From Phycomyces blakesleeanus NRRL 1555(-) (Eukaryota > Mucoromycota > Mucoromycetes > Mucorales > Phycomycetaceae), in NCBI RefSeq assembly GCF_001638985.1, contig NW_017265144.1:1178001-1242000 (forward strand): a stretch of DNA of 64,000 nucleotides. The letters are read 5' to 3'. Positions 11,818 to 28,923 of the stretch are shown one piece after another (the stretch's first letter is position 1; each line of letters opens with the position of its first letter). The notes under the pieces were generated by a model. That model searched no databases, was not told the origin of the DNA, and saw nothing but the letters and a program-made list of their open reading frames with translations. Position numbers and translations under genes: made by a program.

Positions 11818-12617
11818 ATGTCAGCCTCAACTGTTCACTCCAACCCTGTCCTTGAAAAGAACAAGGACCTTGTTACTGGAACTGAAAAGAAGATTGAAGA
11901 CCTTTACAAACTTATTGATGGCATTAAGGTCTGCATGATGACCACTCGCTGTGCAGACACCGGCAGACTCTTTAGTCGAGCAATGTCTCCTCGTATTGTA
12001 AGTAATAAAAAAATCCTTGCTGTTCTTTATAATCCAGCATCCTAATCATCATAACTATCGTTGTTTAGCCTGATGAACACGTACCTGCCGATTTGTGGTT
12101 CTTTACCAACAACTCAAGCCATAAGCTTGATGAGCTAGTCAAGGATCCAAATGTAAATCTCGGTTTCTACAAGCCATCTACTGCCGAATGGATCAGTGTT
12201 TCTGGTACTGCCACACTTGTTGATGATCGTACAAAGATCAAGGAACTCTATACTCCTGATATCAAGGTAAGATTAGATATGTATATCTGTATAAAAGTAC
12301 ATATAAATTAACTTATCTTTTATTATTATTATTATTATTATTTAAAAAAAAAACAACAAACAAAGGCTTGGTTTGGTGACTTGAACGATGGCATTAATGA
12401 CGGTGGTCCCAATGATCCTCGTATTGGTCTCATCTTCGTAAAGGCCGACACAGTCCACTACTCGCTCAAGGATGTATCTGCACCTGTCCAGATTTGGAAC
12501 ATTGCAAAGGGCATGATTACTGGAGAACCACCAAAGGTCTCAGCCGAGCGAGAATTAAGCTCTTCTGAGCTACAGAATGCACGTCGTTTCGAGGGTGTTA
12601 ACAAGCCTTTAGTCTAA
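11818..12617 (+). CDS. Bli-3-like FMN-binding split-barrel (general stress) protein
   Basis: Exons 11818-11997, 12069-12266 and 12366-12617 encode 209 residues; each exon is a whole number of codons. The sequence follows the fungal Bli-3 / general-stress-protein-26 pattern: KVCMMTTRCADTGRLFSRAM (first barrel strands, flavin side), DLWFFTNNSSHKLDEL, a WISVSGTATLVDDR strand, then AWFGDLNDGINDGGPNDPRI. The last block is characteristic of the pyridoxamine-5'-phosphate-oxidase-like family to which Neurospora blue-light-induced bli-3 belongs. Family members bind FMN or related flavin in a dimeric split barrel; the substrate is generally unknown and a redox stress role is assumed. There is no signal peptide, so it is probably cytosolic. 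Family assignment is strong, physiological role inferred. Confidence 0.88.
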
Positions 12618-13121
12618 GAAACAATATATCTTATATGACGTATTGACCTTCTTATTCTATTCCCTCCAATCTCTTTCTCTTCAATATATTTTTTTTCATG
12701 TAATTTGCCGTATATTTCTTGCACATATCTTGCCCTTTTTTTTTTTTACTTCTTTCAACTTGTTTTTAATTGAATTAATTAAATGAATAAAATAAAACGC
12801 TTATTTTTCTTTTATTTTGTTTGTTTGTTCATTTGTTCGTTTGACTTTGTGAATTTATCTTTATTCTATAGAGATACGTAAAGAAGTGTATTCAATATCT
12901 ATTGCTACCATTATTAATTAATATTTTATATGAAAGCTTCCAAAATATTTGCTGAGACAAAAAAAAAAGAACCATCAGGTGATATCATGCCATGGCGTCA
13001 CACCAGCAGGAAAATACTGACCTTGTTCAATATGCCAGTAACTATCTTTCTTTTTCCTTTTTTCTTCTTTCCTTTTTTGTGTGTCGTTATTTCCTTGTTT
13101 CTCTTACGTACCATACACGAC

Positions 13122-15425
13122 ATGCGTTCTCTTGCTGGTTTAGTTCTTTTACAAAGACCAGTGCAATCAACATGTAAAAGCAAAAGAGAAAAAGAGAGAT
13201 AATTAAAGCCGAGACTTTTCTTCTTTCTTTCTTTTGTTATAAGTCTCAAGATTGCTAATTATAAAACTTCATTTACAAAAAGTTTCCATTACGCGCCTTC
13301 TTGCACGTCAAGGACATGCAACGATTGGATTACGAGCGCTTAGTACAAGAGACGTACGACCGAGACGTGCAATGCTTTATGGTAAATACTTTTAAAATAT
13401 ATGCAAGTTTAAAAAAATATGCATGTGTGTCTTACTTCTGTTACATATATCTACCTACACACGCACACACACACACACATATATATATACAAAAGTTCCT
13501 GGTAGTGATGAGCGCAAGATATATAAGTCTATATCTATCGGAGCAGACTGTGTGGTGTACGATTTAGAGGACAGCGTGCCAAGCAGTAAAAAAGGAACTG
13601 CTCGACATTTAGTACTGGATGCACTCGAGGTAAGGAACAATCAACAATAATACAAATCTATACTTTTCTTTTTGGAGATTGTATTTGAATTGTATTATGC
13701 TTTATTGTTTTCTAAAGGAACGCAAAAATGTGGCCCCTCTTATTCTTCTTCCTTTTTTTAATTCTTATATCATTTAGGCTTCTGAGCATGGCAAAGCAGA
13801 AAAGGCAGTACGGATTAATGCCATTGGCTCAGGTAAATTATAGAATAAGCAATACATAGACAGGCATCTTGTGTTTGTTAAGTAAAACTTATATGTGCGT
13901 ATGTATATAATTCATATCATTGCTCAAAACAGGTCTCGAACTGGACGATTTGAATGTCATTGTAAGTGAATTATCAATATTCCAGAATAGAATACAATCC
14001 ATTTATTTATCTATTTAATCATTTAATTATTTATTTATTTATATTAGTTGCATTCAAAAAGACTCCAGGCTATTGTTATTCCCAAGGTACAGAGTGCCAA
14101 AGATATCCAGTTTGTTAGTCGAATGATTGACTCGGTTGCAATAGAATCACAGTAAGATCTCAATAACATTATATAAAAGTAAATAGATGTTTATGCGCGA
14201 GGATAGTAAACAATATTTGCGATCATAATATGTATGTAGGCGTGAACGAATTCGCCTGATTGCCTTGGTTGAAAGTGCGCTTGGAATAATGAATATCAGA
14301 GAAATTGCTACAGCAGATCCTCGGTTAGATGCTTTAATCGTAAGCAATATTTCTTCTTCTTCTTTTTTATAGTTAATATTATGATTATTATTTATTTTCT
14401 TGATCAATTTGTGTGTGTGTATGTGTGTGTCTATATAAATACTTTTTTTGGGGGTTTAACATGAAGAATAAAACTTAGTTTGCTTCTGAAGATTATTGTG
14501 CAGATGTAGGTAAGTAACGTTAATGAACCTTGTTAAAAATAATATAAGAAAAAAAAAGAGAATCTAATGTGCGTGTGCGTGTTTTGAATTTATTGTTCTA
14601 TAGGAATTACTCGAACAGAAAGTCGTAAAGAATTACTTTTTGCAAGACAGATGTTAGTAACTGCAGCAACTGCATATGGGCTACAAGCAATTGACTTGGT
14701 AAAGCAAAAAAAAACTTTTTTTCTTTCTTTCTTTCTAAGTACAGACACACTATGTGTGTGTAAAATATCTGTAAATGGGGATAAAAGGATTATTGATTTC
14801 ATTTGTATTAATATTCTCTTTGTGTGTGTGTGTGGAATAGGTGTGTGTTGACTATCAAGATCAAAAGGTGCTTTTGGAGGAGTGTAATGAAGGAAGGACA
14901 TTTGGATTTGCTGGAAAACAAGCTATTCATCCTGGCCAGGTGGAGATTATCCAACAGACATTCTTACCAGATCCAGCAGGTAAATTATATAATGTTATTT
15001 TATCTGTATATATAAACAGATATAACTAATATATATGTTCGTTTGTAGAGGTGGAAAGGGCCACCAAGATTATAGAGGGAAATGAGATTCATAATGCCAA
15101 GGGTCTTGGGGCTTTTAACTTGGACGGAAAGATGTAAGTTGAGCGAATTCCATTTAAACTTATTCAAGTATAGATATAGATATATGATAACAATAGCAAT
15201 AGCAATAGCAATAACAACAATAACAATAACAATAACAATAACAATAACAATAACAATAACAATAACAATAACAATGGTAATAATAATCTTTTGATGGTCA
15301 GGATTGATATGCCTGTCGTAAAATGGGCACAAAAAATCCTCACTCGAGCCAAAGCGGGAGGCATGGATATACCAATTGCCAAGATATCAGGCGATGAGAA
15401 ACAAAATAAGAAGAAGAAAGAATAA
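13122..15425 (+). CDS. mitochondrial CitE/CLYBL-type lyase (HpcH/HpaI fold)
   Basis: Twelve small exons: 13122-13173, 13283-13381, 13496-13629, 13778-13832, 13933-13961, 14048-14151, 14240-14339, 14479-14509, 14604-14698, 14841-14979, 15049-15133 and 15302-15425, giving 348 residues. The start at 13122 was chosen because exon 2 has no in-frame ATG before a stop and only this first exon joins in phase. It yields MRSLAGLVLLQRPVQST followed by an Arg-rich stretch, a typical mitochondrial presequence. Core motifs: RAMLYVPGSDERKI, DCVVYDLEDSVP (metal-binding Glu/Asp), RINAIGSG, IPKVQSA, ALVESALGI and GFAGKQAIHPGQ, which are the CitE-like TIM-barrel markers. Mammalian CLYBL cleaves citramalyl-CoA to acetyl-CoA and pyruvate; that activity is inferred here. 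The tail is Lys-rich. Confidence 0.85.
15190..15275. repeat. AACAAT microsatellite in the last CLYBL intron
   Basis: An imperfect AGCAAT tract turns into about a dozen AACAAT units, all inside the intron 15134-15301. Confidence 0.9.
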
Positions 15426-15936
15426 GAATCATAACAAGACAAGTAAAATGGTTGAATAACACCACTAATCATATATAGACCAAATGGTCAAGGTTCAAAG
15501 AGAAATAAAGAAAGAAATAAAGAAAGAAAAAGGGGTAGAGCAAGAAGGGGAGGGGCATAAGACTTGTTAGTCTTTATTCTGGTTAAATCGTAACTAAACA
15601 TATTATAAAAGGAGTGAGGGATCCCCTCACGCCTCTTGTCCTTTCAAAGAATAAAAAAAATATCCCTCTTTCAGGAGAGAAGTCCATTTATAACCTCTCG
15701 TTAATCTGCTCACTTGTATGAACATGAATATGAGCATGAATATGAACATGAATGTGTGTGTTTATCTAATATATATATATATATATAAATGTATATATAA
15801 ATGTATATGTACACATTTCATTTCATTTCATTTCACTTCACTTCTTGATTTATTTATTAATTTCACCATCTGAAAAAAAAAACCATCTAAATACCACTAG
15901 CACCCCTTCTCGGTACACTTCTTTCTCTTATTGATT
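15426..15936. other. spacer between the lyase and LEA_2-like genes
   Basis: About 510 bp holding the 3' end region of the lyase gene, GAAA/AGAAA repeats, ATGAATATGAAC repeats (about 15719-15752), TA repeats and TTTCA repeats. I see no gene. Confidence 0.6.
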
Positions 15937-17074
15937 ATGAACTCTGAACACGACCTTCTTTCCTCAACCTACACTTACAAGCCCAGTCTTCGCCCAGAAG
16001 CAGCTGGTGAGTAAGTTTTGACAAACTCACGAAGATTTGTGTATTTAACAAAACAAATTGTTTTCATTATATCGCTATTCGATTTTAATTGATTAATCGA
16101 TCGATCGATCAATTGATTGATATTAGACACACTTCCAGAAAAACAATACTTTGATGTCTATTCGAATCATTCTAAACGGTGGACAGATTATGCTTGCTGC
16201 ATATGCTTTCCCTGCCTTCCTCTCTGGGCGCGTTCGATCAGTTGTTTTGCTCTCTTGTTAATCATTGGATTCGTTATCACCGCCGGTGCCTTGATGAGCA
16301 CCTTCAAAATCCCTAGAATCGACTACAACGGCTCGACCACCCATCCTGACAATCTGCCGGCATTTCAGAGGAATGGGTCCTCGAATACGTTTACTTTCAA
16401 TATGGGTCTTAAGATTGGTGTCATGAATCCCAATGTTGAGAACTTGGCACTAGACAGTGTCAAAGCAGTGGTAAATAATAATAATAGTAACAAGTTAAAG
16501 GAGAAGCAAAAGCAAAAGTAAAAGCAAAGAAAAAGAACCAGAATAAACACGTCAATAGCTAGAATCCTTATTTTATTTTATTTTAATTTTTGGTATTGTA
16601 GGCATATTATATAAATCAACCTGACCAGACAGTGGGTGGCGGCGAAATGTACAACCTGCATCTAAAGGCACACTCTATTACAAATGTTACATTTCCATTT
16701 CAAGTGGTGTACGATCCAAGCAAGGACAAGGATCACGAAATGTTACGCGATATTGTGGATCTGTGTATTTCTCCCAAACAGAACAATAGCGTACCCACGC
16801 TCACATTTCACTATGACCTCATGCCTGTAGTGAAGATTATTAGCCTTACCTACCAACCAATCTATCACCAAGTGGTTGAGGTTACCTGTCCAGTCCAGGT
16901 GAGTTTCTATATTGTTTTTAAGCTGTAGAGGTCTCATTAGCTGATCTGTGTTCCTTCTTACCTTATCTTTAGGGAGAGCAACTCTTGCTGCTCATAAAGG
17001 ATATGATCGTGTCTTATTTACCGGGCGTCTTACTAAAATCCCATCTAGCAGCTTTATTACATGCCTTATTCTAA
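15937..17074 (+). CDS. single-pass membrane protein with LEA_2-like domain
   Basis: Exons 15937-16006, 16127-16470, 16602-16898 and 16973-17074 give 270 residues. A hydrophilic N-terminal segment and a Cys-rich juxtamembrane patch (YACCICFPCLPLW) precede one strong membrane helix (CFALLLIIGFVITAGALMST). A beta-rich outer domain follows, with NMGLKIGVMNPNVENL, then TFPFQVVYDP and a Cys-containing TYQPIYHQVVEVTCPVQ. Membrane anchor plus an 'N-P-N' beta-sandwich is the layout of fungal LEA_2/NDR1-HIN1-like proteins. The role in fungi is not established. The Cys cluster next to the membrane could be palmitoylated (inference). The C-terminus is Leu-rich and hydrophobic (GVLLKSHLAALLHALF). I am fairly sure of the architecture, less of the family. 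Confidence 0.65.
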
Positions 17075-17295
17075 TATTGTATATATTTTTCATTAAGTAA
17101 AAAAAAAATAGAACAAAAATATAAATATAAATAAGCTTTTGGTTTTGATTTATATACAGATACATTAGTATAATTTTCCCTTGGGAATGTGATCAAAATC
17201 TTTTTTTTTGGTGCTTCTCTCCATTCTGATTTCCTTTCTATCGGACTCAGTATTAATCGTTTAGCCGAATAACTTCAAAGCAAAATTATATTTCC

Positions 17296-17303
17296 TATAT
17301 AAA
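17296..17303 (+). promoter_or_regulatory. TATA box of the HIT gene
   Basis: TATATAAA lies 60-67 bp upstream of the ATG at 17363. Confidence 0.45.
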
Positions 17304-17362
17304 ATAAAAAACTCTAATATATATACACACACTCAAACTCATCTTTGAACATTCAAAATAAC

Positions 17363-18482
17363 ATGGCTACTCATTTGACTGACAATTGTCTTTTCTGCAA
17401 AATCATCAGGTATGAATTGGCTAGCAGACACTGAATGAATTGAATTAAGCTAATGAGCTACAACTTTAACCAACATTTTCACGCGTCTTTCTTTTCTTTT
17501 CATACGTGTATTATCTCTATATAGAGGCGAGATTCCTTCTCACAAGGTCGCCGAGACTGAGAAGAGGTATATACAAATATATAATAGGGAATAATATTAA
17601 AAACAATAATTATATTGTATTGTATTGTATCAGTTTCTGTTTCCTTGACATTAACCCCTTGAGTGAGGGTCATGCTGTAAGTTCACAAAATATATATTTA
17701 TTTATATACAGAGAAGAAGAATATATAAAAGCTATAAGAAAGAAGGAAAGAAAGAAAGAGAGAGAGAGATGAATGTATAGGAAAAGGGGTCCTTTCTTTT
17801 CTTTAGCTGTTTAAGGAGAAAATATCCTATATGAAAGATATATATATATATACAAAAGAGAGAGAGATATAGAGAGATTGTGTCAATGGCCTTAGCTAAA
17901 TTACTAATGATATTTTAATATGAATTTTAATCTACAAACACATATACATACATATTTGTATAAATACAGCTTGTTATCCCAAAGTGTGAGTTTATCTATA
18001 AAGAAAAACAGTTCATATAAAGTAGATATTAATATAATATACTTGGAAATTTTGTATAGACCACGCGGAGTTCTTCCATCAGTTGCCTGAAGATCATTTG
18101 GCTGACATCCTTCCTTTGGCTAAGAAGGTGGCTGTGGCTAGTGGATTGAAGGAGTACAACCTTCTCCAGGTAAAAATAATAATAAATTAATCGAATTGAC
18201 TACTAAACTTTTTTGGATTTCTTTTTCTATCTTTTTTAGAACAATGGACCCATGGCCCATCAGGTAAAGCGATTTAATATTTAATATTATAATTGAAACA
18301 AATTATATTGAAACTAACATTATTTACTTATTCTGTATTTTTTTTAGGTTGTTCCTCACGTTCATTTCCACATCATTCCTAAGAATAAGCCTGAGGACGG
18401 TCTCAAGATTGGATGGCCCCAGCTCCAGCCTAGCCAGGATTCCCTGAAGGCTACATTGGCTCGTATCAAGGAGAAGTTGTAA
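17363..18482 (+). CDS. HNT1: HIT-domain nucleotide hydrolase (HINT/Hnt1-like)
   Basis: Seven exons, 17363-17409, 17525-17566, 17634-17676, 17970-17985, 18060-18169, 18240-18263 and 18348-18482, encode 138 residues. The family is clear from the N-terminal CLFCKII, GEIPSHKVAE, FLDINPLSEGHALVIPK and the catalytic histidine triad in VVPHVHFHIIP. Hnt1/HINT enzymes hydrolyse AMP-N-linked substrates (adenosine 5'-monophosphoramidase) and act as dimers in the cytosol and nucleus. Length is normal for the family. Exon 4 is only 16 nt and exon 6 only 24 nt, so automatic gene finders could easily skip them; both are needed to keep the LVIPKYHAEF and NNGPMAHQV motifs. Confidence 0.92.
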
Positions 18483-19142
18483 ATAGCTTGAAAATAAAAT
18501 GAATTCAATTGAATTCAATTGAATTGAGATGAATTGAAATGAATTGAATTGAATTGAAATGAATGGAATTGAATATACATAAATATGTACATGTATAATT
18601 AAAAAAAGAAGTAATACTAATACTAATACTAATAGTATTATTATTATTACTATTACTATTTGCTATTTGCTATTTGCTATTTAATATATTCATATTTATA
18701 TATTTCATATTTACAACGATAAATTCATGGTTTTATTTTTGGCAAGTTCGTTATTAAAACTTCTTGTCATGCTTTCTCTGTATTAATAGTGTTCAATAAA
18801 TTAATGCAGAAATGAATTGCTATCAATCCTATTCTTATTCTTATCATTTTGCAATGGACTTCATAACAGTCAAAAAAAACTGAGTCACGACAAAGCTACC
18901 TGTTTAATCTTTCCTAATCAAAACCTCCAAGAAATTGAGACAAAATGAAACAAACATCCTTTATTTAAACCCACCAACTCATCAACCCATCAACCCCACT
19001 CATCCACTTACATACTATATATATATTATATTATATATAGAATTTATAGTTCCGTCGGATGTATCTGTATAAGATTCAAACCAACTTTTTATTATTATTT
19101 TTTAATATAAAATAAAATAAAGAATTATATTCTTTCTTTAAC
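18483..19142. other. AT-rich spacer, 660 bp
   Basis: It contains GAATT-type repeats (18499-18575) and TAATAC/ATTTGCT repeats, but no gene. The last 100 bp is the promoter side of the serine dehydratase gene. Confidence 0.6.
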
Positions 19143-21346
19143 ATGTTTCTTTCTCGCCTTCGTTCTCGCTCTCGTCTCGGGCATTCTGTTGCCAACCATG
19201 TCAAGTTGACAGCTATATCACAAAGACTTGCCACTCCTGCCTGCTCTAGACTGATGTCCACCGCCACCCAGAAGAAACAGGAGAAGGTCGAAGAAAGAAC
19301 CGATCACCATGCTGTTGTATCAACCTTTGATCTGTTCTCGGTTGGAATTGGACCATCTTCCTCTCATACTGTTGGACCCATGAGAGCTGCCAAGATTTTC
19401 ATTCATGATCTCAAGACACACAAAGTTCTCGAGAGAGTTCACACCTTGCGTGTAGGTGAGTTATCGTTATCAACAACAACAACAACAACAAAAATAAATA
19501 AATAAATAAATATTACCTGATCATACATTGTATTTTAATAACCGTAATACAAAAGGGGATGGAAACTGAGATTAGTATAAGATTGTGCGGTAACAGCGTG
19601 TTCTTGTTATCTTTCATTGCTAAATATGGCATATCTTTTCTGTTGTTGTTTTAGACATGTTTGGTTCATTGGCCCTGACAGGCGCTGGCCACGGAACTCC
19701 GGATGCAATCCTGATGGGAATCGAAGGCGAATCGCCCGATCAGGTAGAGACCTCGACAATCAAATCTCGGGTCCAAGACATCCACACCAACCACTCCATT
19801 AGACTCGACGGCACACATCGCATCCACTTCAACCCAGAAAAGCATCTTATCTTCAATTACTTCAAGTCCTTACCTCAGCACCCAAACGGCCTTCGCTTTT
19901 GTGCCTATGACAGCGACAGCAACATGGTCGCCACAAACGAGTATTTTAGTATCGGAGGAGGATTTGTGGTTAATGAGGAGACTCAATTGGATCACGGAGA
20001 GAACGTTTACTACAAGCAAGAAGATAAGGACGGAGCAATGGCTGAGCGAAGACAGCAGGATATTGCGGTAGTTGCGCTCCCTTTCAAAACAGCCGATGAA
20101 CTTATTGCGGTCTGTAAGCGAGAGAACATGACGATTGCCCAAGTTGTGTATGAGAATGAGCTACGGTGGTCTACACCAGAAGAGATCCGCACAAAGCTAC
20201 TAAAGATCTGGAATACAATGGACGAGAGTATCCGAAACGGTGTCATGGCGTGTCCTACAGGTAAGAGAAATAAAATGCACGCACATATACAAAACAGACC
20301 GATTTTTCTTTTTCTTTTTCTTTTAAAGTTGATTTATTAATAACCTTGCTTTTCTTGGCTTAGATATGCTTCCTGGTGATCTCAAAGTTCGCAGACGTGC
20401 ACCTGCACTCTACAGTAAACTCCTCAAAGGTCTCTACGGCCCAGTAAAGACATCCACCGAGTATCATACCAACCAGATCGCAACCTCTACAATACCAATG
20501 GAAGAAGCTATTGGACATCCCGACGATCACAAAAATACTTTCCCAATGTCACTCTCTGTACTCCCCAAGCGTCAACGAAAGCGTTTCTTCTTGCCAGGTA
20601 AGGGATACTCGAACAACAAATTTTTATTTTTCTTATCTTTTTTTTTATTTTTTTTGCACACTCCCTAATAATTCAATTTGTATATATATATAAAATATAA
20701 AATACAATTTCCTAATTCTGTCTATCTAATTTATCTATTTGTTTATCTTTGTTCATCAGCTCTTGATTATCTATCAGTCTATGCTATTGCCGTTAATGAA
20801 GAAAACGCTTGTGGTGGTCGAGTAGTAACTGCACCTACAAACGGTGCTGCGGGCACCATCCCATCTGTCATGAAATACTATCTCGAGTTCATCTCCGAGC
20901 ACCCGGAGCGTGATGTTATGGAGTTTCTTTTGACGACTGCCGCGATTGGCATGCTCTTTAAGCGTGGAGCAAGCATCTCTGCTGCCGAGGTTGGTTGCCA
21001 GGGAGAAGTCGGTGTGGCCTGCTCTATGGCCGCGGCAGGGTTTACGGCTGTGATGGGTGGGTCTGTAGATCAAGTCGAAAATGCGGCCGAGATTGGCATG
21101 GAGCACAACCTGGGTCTGACATGTGACCCGATTGGTGGCCTTGTGCAGGTGCCCTGCATTGAGCGAAATGCCCTTGCGGCCGTCAAGGCCATTGCGGCAG
21201 CACAGCTGGCACTCAACGGAGAAGGCGATCATCGTGTGTCGCTTGATCAGGTTATCGAAACCATGCGTCAGACTGGCGTAGACATGATGTCAAAATACAA
21301 GGAGACAAGTCAAGGTGGACTTGCAGTCAATGTTCCAATGTGTTAA
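19143..21346 (+). CDS. iron-sulfur L-serine dehydratase, single chain, mitochondrial
   Basis: Exons 19143-19455, 19655-20260, 20364-20597 and 20760-21346 encode 579 residues. The N-terminus ([19 protein letters not shown]) is Arg/Ser-rich without acids, a good mitochondrial presequence. The beta-type domain follows with [22 protein letters not shown]. The alpha-type catalytic domain has [19 protein letters not shown], the Cys-bearing [18 protein letters not shown], and [17 protein letters not shown]; the conserved Cys residues are expected to hold the 4Fe-4S cluster. Reaction: L-serine to pyruvate plus ammonia. This is the bacterial SdaA type, unrelated to the PLP-dependent Cha1 enzymes of yeasts. 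The coding sequence has four introns-bounded exons and host-like codon use, so it is a resident gene, not contamination. Confidence 0.93.
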
Positions 21347-22459
21347 GAAAATGGTGATAATAGTTATTATTTATTTAATTGGCCTTATTATCTCTTTCTT
21401 GAGTTGTAGACTTTTTCTTCTCCTTCTTCTTCGTATCATTCATATATACGCACACACGCACACACATAGTTACAGTACAACAACATGGCATTTTGTCCAT
21501 ATAGACTTTTTCTTTTCTTTTTCTTCTTATCATACAACTTTTTCTTCTTCTTCTTTACACACATAAATATATCAATATGTACGTGCTTTCATTTCAATCA
21601 TTAAACATCTACAAACCTTTAATAAAGCAACAATTGGAACAATAATTATATTATATTATATATATATATAAGAAAAATTATGTACTTGATATTTAGCAAA
21701 TAAAAAAAACAGACAAATAAAAATAAAAGAACGAAATAATGATAATAGAAATCAAAATAGAAAAAATAAATGAAAGATGACAGGACAAAGTTATAAGAGA
21801 AGAAACATACAAGAACAAAGCGTTTGAAGAAAATAAAAAAAAACAAGAGAGAGAGGGATAAAAAGAAATAAAGGCAAAGAATAATATATATGAAAAGACA
21901 TTCCTATATTGAAACATGGAAATACTTCTTTACTTGTATATAGAAAAAGATAAATATAAGTGGTGACTAATTGTATAGTAAAGATAAAGAAAAATGAACA
22001 GAAGAAAAAGCACACGAGATAAATAATGGGCGAAAATAAAAGTAGTAGAAGAATCAAAGGAAAATAAAGATATCTCTTCTACCTATCAATTTACCCTGTA
22101 AATCCTGACAAATACAGGTGTGCTGTGTGGATGTGTGCGTGTGTGCGTGTGTACATGAGTATATGATTGTGCGGGTACGTGAATAGGTGTGTGAATAGGT
22201 GTATGTGTTTGTGTGAATGTGAACTTGATACAAGTCTTTTGTTTGATTGATTGTTTGATTGATTTGTTTGTTTGTTTGCTTGCTTGTTTGCTTTTTGTTT
22301 TTTTTTGGGCTGTGATATCCAGGATCATTCGTTAAGTTTTTGAGGCTTCATAGAAATAAAGAAAAGAAAAGAAAATATGCTGGTAGTGTGTGTGTGTGTG
22401 TGGAATTAGACTGTCAAACGAGCAATTAGGTTATTTTTTCTTCCTTTCTTTTTCTGGGC
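21347..22459. other. convergent intergenic region
   Basis: 1.1 kb between the 3' ends of the serine dehydratase and the bromodomain/kinase-like gene. It is made of TTC/TTCTT tracts, AAAGAAAAT tracts and GT-rich microsatellites (22120-22215, 22388-22402). I see no gene; the open stretches here are repeat artefacts. Confidence 0.6.
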
Positions 22460-27854
<5,395 letters not shown>

Positions 27855-28923
27855 GTGGATGAAGGAGCGTGTTTAAAGGCGTTTCTAAACGGATTTATTG
27901 TATTGTTTTATTTTAGGGTTAAGTCGACAGTCTTCAATTTTGCAGTCACAGGCATTTTGGGTGGTTTTTAACTTGCTCCTTAAGTCTAAAGGGAGAGAAT
28001 CAAGATATGAGAAAGAAACAAAAATAATTGGCTTTGTGTTAAAAAAAAGTATGTAATTATTTAGAATGTGTGTCTTGAAGAGCTTGATAATAGAAAAAGT
28101 AAAATAAATTACAGTGAAGCGCAGTGCAGTGTAGTGCAGTGTAGTGGAGTGTAGTGGAGTGGAGTGAAAGGGAGAGGGTGCATTGTATTGTAAGATACCT
28201 TATTTTGAGACTAAAAGGTAAGTTGAGAGTTGGGAACAATTCATCCTCTTGGTGTAACAGCCAAAGATGATGTGTTTTAGTATCAGCCTTTGGTTAAAGA
28301 ACCAAAAAAGAAAGAATACTTTCATATTCTCTTTTGATTAATTATTTTTGAGCGACTGGTTCGTTGTTTCAGTCAATATACGCGTGTTTGTGACAGAGTT
28401 AGTTTTTGTTATGATTCATAAAGAAGTGTGTTGTTAAAGAGATGAGCTAAAAAATACATCATTCTACTCTAAATATATAAAATGAATAAATGAATTCATA
28501 AAACTAATATATATATATATATATAAAAGACATTTTAAGCACATGTACCTATAGCTGTGTATGTATATTTATACCTATTATGCTGTCATCCCATCAGCTT
28601 GGTTTTTGTACTCTAATTTTCTTTTGAATCTTTTAAGCATTCTTTTAAGCACTCGCTCACTCACTCACTCACTCACTCATACCCTTTGTCTTTTTTTTTG
28701 TGTCCTATAATTTTGTATTTTTAGACCAATAAAACTCTTTTCTGTTCCAAATGCCTCATTTTTTTTTAGTTGTGCACCCATCTTATATAATACATATATT
28801 ATATATACATATATATATATTATATAATTTAATTTATAATATTTTTTTTAAACATTTCATATTTATTTATTTATTTAATTCATTTAATTCTCTACTCTTC
28901 AAAGAAACCAGCTCTTTCGCACA
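27855..28923. other. divergent intergenic region
   Basis: About 1.07 kb between two genes transcribed away from each other, so both promoters should lie here. It holds a GTGCAGTGTAGTG repeat (28112-28168), a CACT repeat (28650-28680) and TA-rich sequence close to the ATG at 28924. I see no gene. Confidence 0.6.
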
